Below are positions 32,701-47,100 of a stretch of 64,000 bases of DNA, piece by piece. The DNA is taken from positions 37,508,471 to 37,572,470 of the forward strand of contig NC_092694.1 in assembly GCF_964275005.1 (NCBI RefSeq), read 5' to 3'. Each line of letters opens with the position of its first letter. The stretch's first letter is position 1. The DNA is from Diadema setosum. Lineage: Eukaryota > Echinodermata > Echinoidea > Diadematoida > Diadematidae. The position numbers and the translations under genes were made by a program. Below the pieces are notes generated by a model. That model saw nothing but the letters and a program-made list of their open reading frames with translations, was not told the DNA's origin and ran no database searches.

Positions 32701-35522
32701 ACACTGTGGGCTGAGGCACGGAGGCTCTGCAGGAAGAATTGATGTTGTTATTTTCACAACTTCAGTGTATGGAATGAGGGTGAGATGAAGACTTCTGTAG
32801 CAAAATTACATCATGGCCTGATGGGCTATTGCTATAATTAGGAATCAGCCACACACTTGTGGGGAATTCCATGTATTTTCCTCAAAAAAAGAAGTTTGTG
32901 CTCGACAGCTTTGAAACAGTTTCCGTAACCCATGAAGAAAGTCCACTAAATTTGCTTATGTTCAGAAAAAGACAAAAAAAAAAAAAACCACACAATTCTG
33001 CACAAGCATCAACTAGAAAAAAAAAGAATGTCCTCATTCTAATCAAATTTACAGATATGTTTAACCCTTATCACTTGCACGAAAAGCAAACTCTAGTGCC
33101 TTTGAACAAAAGGAACCAGAAAATAACATTGATTGAATATGAAAGTGGCCTTTTACATGTTCTATTTTTCACAAGCAAAGTCCTCTGGGAAGTGACAAGT
33201 CTGGCCTCTTTAATAGGTGATGAAAAATCCTGATGAGATTTCCAAGCACTCCCTATGGCTTCTTTTCCTCGTATCTTGTTTTCTTCTTTTGATATGACTA
33301 TTTAATCAGAGCACAGGCCACTAGACAGCCAATGTTGTCCCTCTAAACTCAAGTTTGAGCAGAAAATATGTGATACAAAATATTTTCCCACCAGCTTGTC
33401 CATGAACTGAGTTTCCAAATTGAAATATTTCAACGGGTTTTGAGACATAAGTCAGCAAGGAGAGAAATTTTTTTTTTGAAAGAGCAAAAGACTCAACAAG
33501 ACTGAGACAAACTTGATAAAAACTTGACAGCACAGGTGGAAGAAGCAGCATTTGTAACGGCATTCAGTGAATTACAGCGCTAACCTTCTAGCTAGTCTAT
33601 GGCAAACTGCGAGCATGAAGACGAACAACGCTATGGCAACTCTATCTCACTGCTTTGCACCGTCCTGACTGAGAATTGTTTCCCTCCCCCCCAAAGCCTC
33701 TCATGCAACGTGTTAACAAATTGGAAACTCTTTACTGCCCATGCGAGTATTTCATGGCATACTTTGGCATGACTAGGCTCTAAACTCTTTTTCCTGACCA
33801 GCACGATTACGTGGACACTTTTAAAGAAATTTGAGCGAGAATAACAAGTATGTAGCTGCATGCGTACAGACTCGTGAAAACTATTGGCATACCACAGCAC
33901 ATTTCCAGCAAACTTGGTAAAAGGCGCGGCACAAGCTCCGCCTATTCCTTTCCAAAATGCATTCCTCACTTTACCTCTCAACGACGCATCTTTAAATGCG
34001 TAAATAATAATCCCTGACAAACACACGAGAATGAAACATACAAATTGCGTAAGACTCAGTCGTACATGAATAACAGTGAGACACACAGAATATGGCTTAC
34101 CGCCAGCATACATCATAAATAAACCAAGTCCTTTCTAGGGACATGAACAATCCAGTGTGTCAATTATTGCATTCGGAAGGTTGTAACTTCTGACCTGCTT
34201 CTCAATTTGTTTTGTCCACTTCATAGAGACATGAGAATTAAATGCACAAACTTTCTCGACCAACAAAAAAGTTATTTCAACCTGTTTAACATTTCTATCC
34301 CTATCACAGCGATTACATCATTCACCCTATTCAACAATAAAACATGTTTGACCATTCTCTTCTCCTCCCTCTTTTAGAACCTGCCAACTCTTACTCTTCT
34401 TACACAATTCTCAATCTAAATTTCTTTCGAAGCGGCTTTGTACATTTCAGACCTTTCTGACCTTTAGGTTCCACTGCTTTCAGCTAAAGATGACAATTAC
34501 CCATTTACACGTAATCAAATACACAATTACGCACACACACACTCAAAATCAGACAAACATGGGGTTAAGTTTACACATCAATAAAACATCCACTTGGGAG
34601 TAGAGATACAGTGTGAGACAAAAAAAAATCTCACTTTCAGAGTTTGTTTCCCTAAATGGGAACAAATTCAAAAAAGAAATTAACAGATTGACATTCCAAT
34701 ATACCACGTATTGTAGAGATTAGCTCTTGTGTCCATATTGCAACAGAAACTGGTAGAAAAAGATTGTAAAGATACGGAAAAAAAAAAACAATAACAGTCA
34801 TAATGATGGAACAAAAACAACAAACAACACCGATGATCATAGTAACGTAAATGATGATGTAATAATCATCAAACATGCCAAAGGGTCTGTATCACAATAC
34901 GTCTGGCATATTACACACCCCAGAAATTAATTACATCGGGAGACACAACCTCTCTGTGCAATGGATTCTGATGCAATGCTAAACTCGACAGAGAATGTGA
35001 CACAAAAGTCATCGCTAAAATTTGGTCTCACAAGGCCCTTTGTCTCTTGGGAGTTGATTGCATATCTAAAGAGGGCACATGAATGGCTTTAAAGAGGACC
35101 CTTTTTTTTGGAAACATCCAACTAATCGCACTTTATGAGTGGCCATTTCACGCTGCAGGTACTTTGGCCTACGCTCAAAGAGTTCGCATGCCGTACAAGA
35201 AGGGAAAAAATAAAACAGCCAAGGCCAGCATCTAGATTTGATGGCAGCTTTGTCCACTGACGAGAATTTCACCTGTCGTCGACTCTGCATCAAGTGGCTC
35301 CATGGCCCTGGACTGAAAGGCTCCCCTTTTCTTCACAAACATACAAAATATCCATATTTCAGACAGAGCGACAATTTTCCACAATCTGTTTTTGGGCTGT
35401 AACCAAGGAGGGGATTCTTCTGCTGCTCCTCCTCCTCTTCCTCCACTCAAAGACGCCTTTACCAAAAACTCTGGCAGGGTGTGTGCACATCACATCCCCC
35501 ATCCCCACTTCCCACTCGTGTA

Positions 35523-35833
35523 TCACGAGAGATCGGTACCGTCGTGCGAACTGGAGGCTCCGCCCCTCGCCTCATGGCGGGTCACCCGTGGGCTCCTGTC
35601 CCCCAGGGGGCCACCGGCAGGGGCGGGGTTGTCCCCCTCTTGCATGTGCTGGCGCCTGCGGGCGATGGAAGCCAGTTGGGAACTGGTAAAGTCCTGGAGG
35701 AGTGGACCTAGTGCCGCTGGAACGGAGTAGGGGGGCGAGGTGGGCGTCTGGCCTGATGGAGGGGATGACGGGAAGTACACACTCCTATCTCCCCTGGGTG
35801 GGACACGTGGTGACAGGCTCCCTGAGCTAATCA
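35523..35833 (-). CDS. PDE7 terminal coding exon
   Basis: It joins in phase to the large exon (split Val codon). It encodes [20 protein letters not shown], then [20 protein letters not shown] and further Pro/Gly/Arg-rich sequence, ending GTDLS and TGA at 35523-35525. The acceptor is CTCCATAG. The reading frame is open over all 103 codons and GC-rich compared with its surroundings. Confidence 0.8.
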
Positions 35834-38800
35834 CTATGGAGACAAGCAGACAATGAACAACATGAGATGTTTAACTTTAAACAGGAATGAATCAGGCTTA
35901 GTGTTTGTCTTCTCTCTAGACAACTTTGATCTCACATCACATACAACATCCATGGTCAGAAAAAGAAATAGCGATCTTGCAATACATTTTTGTCTTAATG
36001 AAAAGAATTTAGAACAGCAACCACAAGATGAAGGAATCATGGATATCTCTACTGAAAAACTGATATTGCAATACAGCAGATAATGTTTACAAATATGGGC
36101 AAAGTGAAGTCTTCTATTGTGCTCTGCCATGAAAGGATTCCACAACTTTGATATTCATCCAAAACACACTGGCCACACAATGAATTTCAACTTCGTATCA
36201 CATCGACACAACAAAGTGTCTCTTCTAGTTAATCACAACAGAAGATGAAAAACTCTCAATCTTGTGAAATTTTGATCTAGGAAGGATGTGAATTGTATTT
36301 GCCTACTTTGCATGGGAAAATGCAAGCAGGTTTTTCTTGTGGTGAATGATGATTACTGAATCAAGAGAGAAACAGCTGTGAGGAGTTTTTATCTTACCTG
36401 GGACATCTAGATCCTTTCTCCGCCCCCTCTCCACCATCTTCTTCTGGATGAAGGGAGATCCCTTCTCCCTCACTCCGTCCTTGCCCTCCCCCGGTGCCAG
36501 GAGTGAGACGGAGTACCCTTCCCTCCTAGCGTGGATTGACGCTGGAGGACTGGTGGGCCCCGACACCAATCTCCTGGTGGAGCTGCACCCCTCCGTGGGC
36601 CTCACGAGGAGACTGGTAGGGGTGGCCTTTGTCCGCTGCTCCAGGACACCGGCCAAGTCGCGGTGTCCGCTGCTCGGCGACAGCGCCGTCTTCATGAAGT
36701 GCTTCGAGTTGCGCTGGAGGATGCTGTTGTGCTCGGAGTACATGTGGAGACCACGCTCTGGCCAGTGTGGGATCTCTGACCGGTCATGTTGCTTGTTGTG
36801 CGACATGTTGTGATGGAGATGGGAGGTGGATTTTAGCTCCACCGGCACGGCAAAGTCCAGGTTGTTGTTGATGCCGTGGCCGAGTTTGGGGATGGCAGCG
36901 CTGGGCGGTTCCGTTTGGCGCAGACTGCCATCATGGAGACCCGCAGTGGGGTGGCTGCACCTTAGAGATGGGTTGGCACGTTGCAGTAGGGGTGACTCGA
37001 TGACCTCGCGGGGACTACCAAGGGGACTCCGGGCATCCACCGTCGGACTCCTCGGAGATTTCTCAATCTTCTCCCACGGGTCATCAAACCTGATGTTCTT
37101 TCTCAATGTGTTGGGAGAGCGGTGCAGTCGCAGACTAAAGTCCAATTGCCTGTTGCCTACGTAGCTCCCTTGCAGCATATTTTCCGTTGCGCTCTTGACG
37201 CGCTTGTTGACCTTTGGCGACCTCGCATCCTGCTCTTTTGCCCCGAGCGCGGACCGCATCGACACGGCGCTCACGGAGCTGGCACTGCGCAGATTGTCGG
37301 CACTTTGAGAGTGGGCGCTCATTGCGGTAGAATCTGACAATGTTACATCAATAGTCCTATGTAGAGCACGCTGTACCTTGGGGGAGAGCACCGCCGACAG
37401 AGGGCGCTCTTTTTCGGTATGCGCTTGGTGAGGCCTAGCATGGCCGGTCTCCCTGATTGCACGAGGTTTGTGTCTATCAGCCCTTGGTAGGACGTGGCTC
37501 TCCTTTGCCTTGACCGATGCGTCATCCTTCGAACTGAGCTTCAACAATTTGCTCTCCGGCTCAACAAACTCAGCGCTCTTTGCCGCGTTCTCTTCGGCCG
37601 GCTTTGGAGGGGGCTCGAGGTTTTCCTCGGGCTGACTCGGTGAGTCTGTTTTGCTGGTGGGACTGTGAATTGCACTGGTTTGACTGACGGCTGCCTCCTT
37701 CTGCACAGCCTCCTTCTCTTCTTCCTCCTTCTGTTTCTCCTTATTCCTTCTCTCTGTCCACACCTTCTTGTTCTCGTGCATGTTGTGCAGCATTTCCTGA
37801 GAGAGGTCTGTAGCGAGGAATCGCGCCCAGTTCGAGAAAAGTGGTTCCACGACAAACCCGATGAACCCTGGGGACAAAAGAAACAGAAAGAAATCTCCTT
37901 AATATATGAACAAGAAGCATAATGCCCTGGCCCCTGCCTAGATGGGGAAACATATACAATGCTTTAGATCATATCCCTGAATCATTCTGAACCAATCACA
38001 AGATTGAGACAAATTAAAGTTGGAAGCAAATGGCCTACACTCCCACTGAGAAAGCAATTCTTCTTCTCATTCTCTATCATTCTACCATTTCTTAACAGCT
38101 CTTGAAAAGTGAGAGGGGAAGTGAGCAGAAGAGTGAGTTAAGCAATTCCCATTCAAATTAATAAATCCTTGCATAAAGTTGCTTTCATTGTAATTGAATG
38201 ACAAACTGCCCTACATCGACGCTAAATTTGTCAATCAGTTACAATAAATTAAAAAAAAAAAACATGATGGAAGAATTTCATCAATTTGAATTACCCTTCA
38301 TAGATGTATAAAGCACAGATTATTATGTGCTTAAGTACATTTTAGTAGCAATGATTTAAAAAAAAAAATGATATAGAAAAAAAAAAAGGATAAGAACCAG
38401 CACTGGTTGTCAGGAAAAAGTCCAGTAGTCTAGTGAATATGACACCAGTCTAGTAATCAGGAGATCCTTGATTCAAGTCCAGCCTGAGTACAAGTTATGC
38501 ATGCCCATGATTTTTTTTTTTAAATCATGGAAAATACTACAATACTGAATAATCAGTGCATATTTACATTGATGAAGGGCAATTTGTCAATCAGTTGCAA
38601 TTCTTCATGGCTTCAAAGTCTCTAGATTTACTTCCAACAAGTCTAAAGATTTGGCACCTACCGCATTGTATCTGAGGAATTGTCGTTGTCACCCTGTCAC
38701 AGTTCATAGAAACTGGAAGTCGCTTCAACTTTTCTTGATCACCTGCAACAACGGATGAAAAAATACACACTTAAAGATTAATCTACGCACCTCTGCAGTA

Positions 38801-41800
38801 TACCTATTTGTCCCCCAAAAATGTGAATGTGCATGGAACTGCAGTATAGAGACATTACGTCTCCAGGTATTTGATTTTGAGTTAATCAATCCTAGAGCTG
38901 CTTTTGATTTTGCAACCAATCACATATAGCATGCCGAATACCGAGGCCCGTTCTTATAGGTTTCATAGAATGTGATCACGCCGCTGCAGATTTTCTGTGA
39001 GCTTTTCAAACAAATGTGAAGACATGTTTTCCTCGCACTGGATTAATGACGTATCTCACGCTTAGCCCTTTTTGCGCCAGGGACTCTTGACAATGTGTAC
39101 AATGCTATTTGGTTTTTTGTGCCAATTGGCACTCAAATCACTCAAAAGCTATTACAGAGGAGAATCATTTCAGTTGGGCTTAAAGGGACTGTACAGTACT
39201 GGTTGAGGTGGGGATTCATGTTTTGAACATTCCTAAGTGAGATAATGAGAAACCTCTTCTGAAATATGAAAGAGCATGTAATTTTAAGAAGGATTCAATG
39301 TTTATTTGATGAAAATTGGTTTTCAAATGGCTAAGATATCAACAAAAGTGATAATAATAAAAGGCGACAGGCCACGCCTTTTATTAGGATCTCTTTGTTT
39401 CACCTTGTTTTTGGATATCTCAGCCATTTCAAAACCGATTTTCATCAAATAAACTTTTGATACCCCTTAGAATTGCATGCTCTTTGACATCTCATAGAGT
39501 GGTTTCTGAATATCTCGCAAAATGTTAAATGCTAAATCCCACCTCAACCAGAACTGTACACACCCTTTAAAGCCCTCCATCTGCACCTAAGATTTAACAA
39601 GTTTCCATAGAGTTTAAACATACGGTAGCACAATAGATTCCCACAGGAACTGCGTTAATAACAATCTACCTGGCTACAGCGAGGCTATGCAACTGTCTGC
39701 AATCATATTAATCTCAAATTACATCATAAACATGTTTTAGAGCTGCACTCCGCCCCATTTTTGCTTTTAAACACGTTGGATAGTTCCTCTTCAAACAAAT
39801 AACAAGTGACAAAACCTGTTGTCTAGATGGTACCAGTCTTCCCAAGAAGTAGAATTATGAGAAGAACACTTTACGTATTCCAGTAATACTAGAAAAAGTT
39901 AAACACATTCATCCAAAGCTTGCTTGTGCATCTGCATCGTTGCCATGACAACCCTTCATCTGACATCTCACCTTGTCTGAAGAATTCCTCGGACACCAGG
40001 TTCCCCCACTGCTCCGTGATCTGCCACTGTCGACATGGGTTGCAGATATCGGCGCACTTCAGCGCAATCTGGTCGGAGGCAAGACAAACAACATTAGGAT
40101 GTTGCAATGTTCAAGAGCCAATCAATGATCAAAGGCCCTGTCCTTCTTGGTTGCATACTGTAAATGTGAAACAGTCTCTAAAGGACAAGTTCACCTTTAT
40201 ATACATGGGGATTGAGTGAATGCAGCGACATTAGTAGAACACAACAGTGAGCGTTTGGGGAAAATCTGACAATCCGTTCAGAAGTTATGAATCTGCGCAG
40301 TCACTGCTGGATGAGAAGACTGTTACAGTGTATGATGTCACATGCGTAAAATGATATAGGGAAAATATAAAGAGAATTTCACAAAATTTTACTTTTTGAA
40401 AAAAGTGTACATTTCCTCGACTTGTCACTGACGTATGTTAAGGGTAATGTTATTCCCCTTGACTTCTGAAAGAGGGAAGTCAAGTGACCTTTTATTAAGC
40501 CAGAAATGTGAAAATATGTTGAATTTTCTTTTAATGTTGAAATTCTATGAGCATTTCACAAAAAATGATACATGCTAACACACACATTCACAGACACACA
40601 AATTCTCATATATTCTGTGTACTGTATTAATTTTGTCGAATGAAAATTCACAATCTCAGACATAACAATTCATCAACCATGAAATTAAGATGCAAAATTC
40701 ATCTCACTGAAAATGAATGCAAAAATTACTTGCATGCACTATTTCTTCTTTGATAGTTATCTACACCATGTCTCATATACACTGTATATGGATTATGCAG
40801 ACTTTTACCCATTTTCCATGCATCAACTCTTTTCCTAGACACATACGAAATCTCCCTGCTCCTTTTGCTTTCATTGTTACTGTCATCACGGAATTACAAT
40901 TTGGGGCATAAAAAGTCATTTTAATGTACATCATCATCAGCTACATTATGTAAAAGCGCTAGGTGCTAGAATGACACTTGTTGCAACTGTCGGGATGTTT
41001 GATTAAAGTATCGACATCATCACAAATATGAGATTGACAGAGCGTATTCCTCTTCCATTAGCGTAATCCTTGGTGATGTCATCTGGAGGGGTCGCCATGA
41101 CAACGACCGTCAACCCTCATCTCGAGGGATTTTCAGAGAGAGAAACTTACTTGCATAATGAATTTCCTAGTTTCGTGACGCTTGAGAGAGAAGTCCTTCT
41201 TGTCGAGTTGCCTCTGCGGAAAGAGCGACAAAAGTGGAAGAGGGTCAAGGAAAGAAGACGGAACAAGAAAAACTCGAAAAATGGCACATCAAATTCTCAG
41301 AATGGCTTTCCATCAATGGGCCCAGTGAATCCTGAGCACACCACACACGGGATTTTTACAACATTGTCTGATGCTTAAAGAAGTCTTCACTGCTGGGAAC
41401 ATTAATCTCTCAGACTTGTTTTGAAAAAAAAAGATGAAATAAACACATTTAAACTTCTCTCCCATCCGAAACCTCCTCACCAACCTTTTGCTTCTTAATC
41501 TCCCAACCCAAATAATAAGTTCTAAAAAAAGAGCTGGCTGCTGCATTCATCAACACCTGAATGAAAATGGCAGACTCTGATCTTCTCAAAATACTCAGCA
41601 GTCTCGCAAACTGATAAATTCTGGCAAACACAGATCAGAAGAAAATATGTTTTGGGAGATGTTCTGAAAAAAAAAGAAGAAAAGAATCTTGGCCTGTTAT
41701 TTCTACAACATTGACACATGTCTATTGTTAAACTCTGCTTCCATTAACACAATGAGGATGATAAGTCAGCAGCACATGATCAGCTTGTTTCATTTAAAAC

Positions 41801-44153
41801 TTTTTTTCCTACTTGGAAGTATAACTGCATGCATCTGTAACTGTGCAAGAAAGTAGAACCGCCCATTGAGGAAATTTATTATTACCTCCACTTTATTTAT
41901 GCCTGTTGTTCCTCTAACCTGTTACCTTTTATCCTCACTCCCTCTCTCCCCACCCCTCACCTCCTCCTAGCCAGCCCCCCCCCCCCCCATGATTTAAAAA
42001 GAAAAAATGAAGTAAGAGTCATTTGAGATGTAGCAGACCTCATCCCACCCCAGCCGACCCAAAGACAGGAGCAGGATGTTTGCAATTGCAACCAGGGCTT
42101 AGCACTTCACAGTTTTCACCCCTCCAATGAGGTTTCACTGACAGCACACTAAAGCTGCGTCTAGACTGACATCTTTCTTCTGTGGATACACAACGAGGGG
42201 GAAAAAAAAAGATCAAAAAACAGCAGTGACTTGTGAGAGACATCTCAAACAACACGTGAGTTACTTTTAGGAACCGGTAACTGTTGAGAACTAACCATCT
42301 CTCTTATGGCAGCAGCCAGACGTAACTATTGCTACACATCTTTATAGTAATTGAGCCTTCTCTGTCACAGGATTTGGACAACGTGGACAATGTTTTGGGG
42401 TTTACTGTGCCAGTCAACACTAAAAGCAAGCAATGGATTTAATGATTGAGGGGACTGTGCTATCCCATCTGCTTGGCAGTTGTAGTATGAAGGATTAAAG
42501 TAAGGGAAGATCAAACAAATTTTGAAATAAATTTCACAAGACAAAAATCATACATGTCTTCAAAAGTCCATCACAGTAGTGATTCCATGGAACTCCTCAG
42601 CATAAGTTAGTGTTTGCTCCTAGTCTTACAAACACTTTATTTCAGTTACACAAGGCAACTTGATTGTTTGGTCAGGACTTGGTAGTATCTCTGTGCATTT
42701 AGCCTGCACCCCTGCAAATCAAGGCAATCCTGGGCCCCCCCCCCACCCCCCCCCACCCCCCCCCCCCCACCCCAACTGGTCTGACAGACAACACAGGGCT
42801 TCTATTGCTACTTTGGAGGCTCTGTCCCAAGAAACTCACCTGAAACTCTGAAAGAAATTCCTGTTGCCTAGCGATGTCTGTCGCCAGGATGAGCGATCGT
42901 ATATGGTCCACAAACTTTTTCCTGTGAGGAAAAATGATATCACCATGGATATGACGAATTGTGTGAAGGACATGACAGCAATGACAGATACAACAACAAC
43001 AACAACAAAAAGACAACAGAAAAAGGTATTCTTTACCATGTTCGAGAAGGGTATGTTCTTGGTTCAACAGCACAATTTGATCAAACACACTTTCGTGTGA
43101 TTCCTTCACAATATCTGACTGTAACAGTTCATTAACAGCAAGAGGACCCACATATACTGTATTAATTTTTTTTGTTTGTTTTTTTTTCAGCATGTTCTTC
43201 CATCTCCCTTTAACCGCTGATTCGCAGTTGATGAGAATCACAATACTTTTGACAAACTGAATATATCAAGAATCCTCTTCTTATCATTTCTTCTTTCATG
43301 TTCTTTGCCCTTCTCCTTTTCCTTCTCCTCCTTCCTCTTCTTCCTTCCCCTTCAAGCTACTTCCACTCTTACATTCTACTTTTCTTGGAGCAGAATTAAC
43401 CCCAAATCACCCTCCAACTTTTTAAAACATCTCTACTTAAAGACTTTCAACACCACTGCAGCGAGATTCATGGTAACTAGCCACGCCTACAGAAAGTTTT
43501 AACATACATAAAAGAAGACATACCATTGACTGGGAGGGAGGTGATCAAGCAGCCCGGTCTCGTGGAGTATAGAGATACCAACTCTCCAGTGGTGGTTTTC
43601 GAGGACCGACGCATTCTACCAAATCGGGAAGAAAGAAAGAGAAGGACATCATTGATACTGTCATGTATTTACACAATGAGGTGAATCCTCAAACAATTTC
43701 TTATTTTGACATCTAGTTCTACCTCCATGTCAGTCTTACATAAATTTTGAGATTGAATGCAGATTTGCGGGTTTTTGTTTTTAAATCCAATCATAACATT
43801 CACTGATAAGATTAGATATAAAATGTATGATCATCATCCTTGTAAAAAGACGGTGTCAAAAGTCCTATAGCCATCGCAAGACACTTGCAAGTATGCATCA
43901 CTATGCCCATATCTTGTAATATTCTTGCAGCAGTGTGATTGAAATACAACTAGAATTTGGAGGGTCCTTTTTTTGTTTTGTCTTCTTGTTTTCTTCTGAA
44001 GTAATAGTTTCTAACCTCACTCCAACAATGGCATGTTGGTGTTAACATTTACAGTTTTAATTATGGACTGGTATATGGATACTAAATGCTTATCTATTCA
44101 GTGGAAAACAACAACAGTCTACTAAATGTACAGTCAGCAAGGAAGAGTGAAGC

Positions 44154-44189
<36 letters not shown>

Positions 44190-47100
44190 GAGATAGGTAA
44201 CAAGCCATACCTGATAGAGTTGTGCTAGGTGGTGTTTTGAGTTGACCATGTACTTCTGGTTGACCCCTGGGTGATCCAGGTCATGCATGGCTGACCCCAA
44301 CAGCGCCCCCATGACCTCCAGGGGCGTCAGTGCTTGCCGAAGCTGCATACAGAGGGAGATCAAAACAAAACAAAAGAGGGTATTAGATATGATAGGAAAA
44401 GAATATTCGGGAGAATATTTGACAAAATATTTACCTGATGAGGACGAGTCCCGAGTATACTCGGCAGGAGTCAATGGGATATGCATGTTGTAGCAAAATG
44501 GGCCCGTCCTCAATGGGTTAACTGGTATCAACACTAACAACACAATACAAGACAAAATTTCACTTTACTCATAATGTCTTCATATGGTATTTTGCCACAT
44601 TCCATTGAAGATGACTGAAGCTATTTGTTCTTGCAGAAAAGTCACCCTTGAAGCAGGTTAAAATTAACGCCACTGCATAACTGTATGTGGACAATGTAAC
44701 AACATCATATGAAAAACTATGAACCTGCCAGAAGGGATCAAGTCCCTTTTGAGGAACTACGGAGTTCTGGCAGACAGCATGATAGCTGAGAAGCAGAGGG
44801 GCGCAATGCTCGATGAGCTGCAACCCTAGATGAGCTACAACAAGGCCCTTCTTGCTGGCATCAGTGAGAGCATCATATCTAGAAGAGGCAGGTTGAGAGG
44901 TGAGGGACGAGTGGAGAGGAAAAACCTGTCAGATTTGAGGTGAGTGTATCATTGAAGAGCTGGGCTAGGGGAGGGGGGAAGTAAGGAATAGGGGTAAGGG
45001 GATAGGGGTAATGGGGGTTCATAATATGTGGGGTAGGGGCACTTAGTTCGAGTTAGCGTTGTTGGGGAATATGAAGGAGGGTAGGGGAGTTTGAAGGATT
45101 TGAAAAAATAGGGGAAAGAAATAACAAGGTGATGGGGTTAGCAAGGGAGAGGTCTGCAAGGAAATAAATGGCTTATTTAGAGAAACATGGGGGGCTATGG
45201 AAGTTCTTAAAGTCTGGATATATGGAAAGGGGAGGGGTTGACGATATAGGGGAGAAGGCAGAATTGTTGGAGTTAGTGATAGTGAGGGTATGGGGGGGGG
45301 GGGAGAGAGATTTAGCGATGTATGGGGCTAGAGAGAAGGGTCACTGGGAATGCTACTGAAGCACAGGTTAAGAGTAAAGTGGTAAGAGGGTGGTTAGCCA
45401 AACAGGGGGATGTGCAGAGGGGTTGCAAGGGGTGTAGAAGGATACTCTCCGTACCCCTCTGGAGGTGCATACCACGGGGCCCCAGGAAGTGACCTGGCAA
45501 CGGTAAAGAAATTTGATCAAGGAGGATTAAGATGAAGAGTCTGTCAAAGTGGAGGGGTAGGGAGAAAGTGGGGGGGGGGGGCAAAGGGGAGTTGAAAAGC
45601 ATCTGGTAATTGATCAGGAGATTGGGAAGCATATAATTGCGATGCCTCACCGGAAACCCCCCCCCCCCCCCCCCCCCGCCTTTCGTCATGGTCAGTCTAC
45701 ACTTTTGACCACATGGAAGATGTGTGGTTTTGATGGCAGTACAAGCAGCTGCAGTAGGATATGCTTAGGTTAATCTCAAGGGTATTACCTATCAAAACTG
45801 TACCCTCGGTACTAATCTGCTCTTTCTTTACTCACTTTTTTGGGGGGAAGGGGGTTGAGGGAGGGGTATTGTTTCGTGAAATGTGAAGTCACTGTCATAG
45901 TGGGATTGATAACAAAAACATATGAACCATAACTGGATTAAGTTACCACTTTTTAGTGAGTCACTACGAGAACATAGCATTTTACTGATTTTTGTTTTTT
46001 TATTTTTTTGCCAAAGCACATACTTTATACAATTGTTCTTAGTTAGCTATGGGGAATTACATGACACATGTGAAAGTTCCAGGTATTATATTGTCACAGA
46101 TAATAAAACAACTGATTTGTTTTTCAAGTTGAGATTTACTCTGCTGATCTAGCTATCAATGTGATAAGGAATATCCAGGATTAATGATGGGTAAGGTGGA
46201 ATTCTCACAGCCTAACTCAACAGCCAGTACCAGTCTTTGGTTGGTTGGTTAGTCTACTGTAGTGATGTGCCCTTTAGCCATCGGCACTCATGATATGTGC
46301 TCGGTACCGGAAGAGTTTGAGGAGCGTGCTCTCCTCAGATTCATCAGATAAGGGAGGGAGTTGAGTCACTTTCTCATCCTCAAATTTGTCCCACTTTCAG
46401 GTGAGAAGGTCAGGCAGTTCACAACCACATAGTTGCCGTCAATGGTCACCCTTTTTAAAGGTGAAATCAGTCATCTCATAATCAGAAATACGCAACAGCA
46501 CATGTGGCATTTTGCAGAGAGGAACATATTATCTAATTTTCTTCAAACACAAAAGTCACCTCGAACAAAGCTAGAAAAATCAAAGCAGCAAATCAGACAA
46601 AGTCTGATTAAAATTGCATGAAGTTTGAGAGACATTGCCACACTCTGAACTTCGCAAAGACATTTGACACAATCCGACATATGAAACTTGATTACAATGA
46701 TATGGTGTCTTCATAATGCAACCATGTCACCACTTGAGTAGAATGCTTAACTTGCTTTGCTGATATAACAACCACAATATTACTTTCCTCGATTTGCATA
46801 AACAATGAACTTTCTCAATGTGTTACAGAGAAGCAAACAGTTAGCTGCTACCACATACTGTTTTGTGACAATCACTGGCCTGACCAAAGAAGGTTACAAG
46901 GGGAAATAGAGTTAATTGCGAGCGCATTTCGCAACATCTTGTGAACAAAGTGTTTTCTGGACTGTGTCAAAAGCGTGGCATAGGAGGTTTCAGGAGGTCA
47001 ACTCATGAAATTCCTCGGAATGGAAGTTCTAAGAATTCGGAAGCTGTATCATCATCACCGCTGTTCTTCACGCCCAAGTCATTTCGATGACTTCTGTTTA

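Larger units (their letters stand above)
27128..35522 (-). other. putative 8.4-kb PDE7 3' UTR
   Basis: From the PDE7 stop codon to a canonical minus-strand poly(A) signal there is no exon-like coding sequence on either strand. The dispersed repeats seen elsewhere every 1-3 kb are nearly absent; only a (GATA)n array and one TTAA-ended element occur. The strand is A-rich in plus orientation, so the transcript would be U-rich as in many 3' UTRs. One continuous UTR is an inference; separate non-coding transcripts remain possible. Confidence 0.5.

Noticed and set aside
35294-35730. Plus-strand frames of 76-131 codons
   Set aside because: Antisense to the PDE7 terminal exon; no splice support and no recognised domain.
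36448-37922. Plus-strand frames opposite PDE7
   Set aside because: Shadows of the GC-rich 1,470-nt PDE7 exon, whose own frame joins in phase with the catalytic exons.
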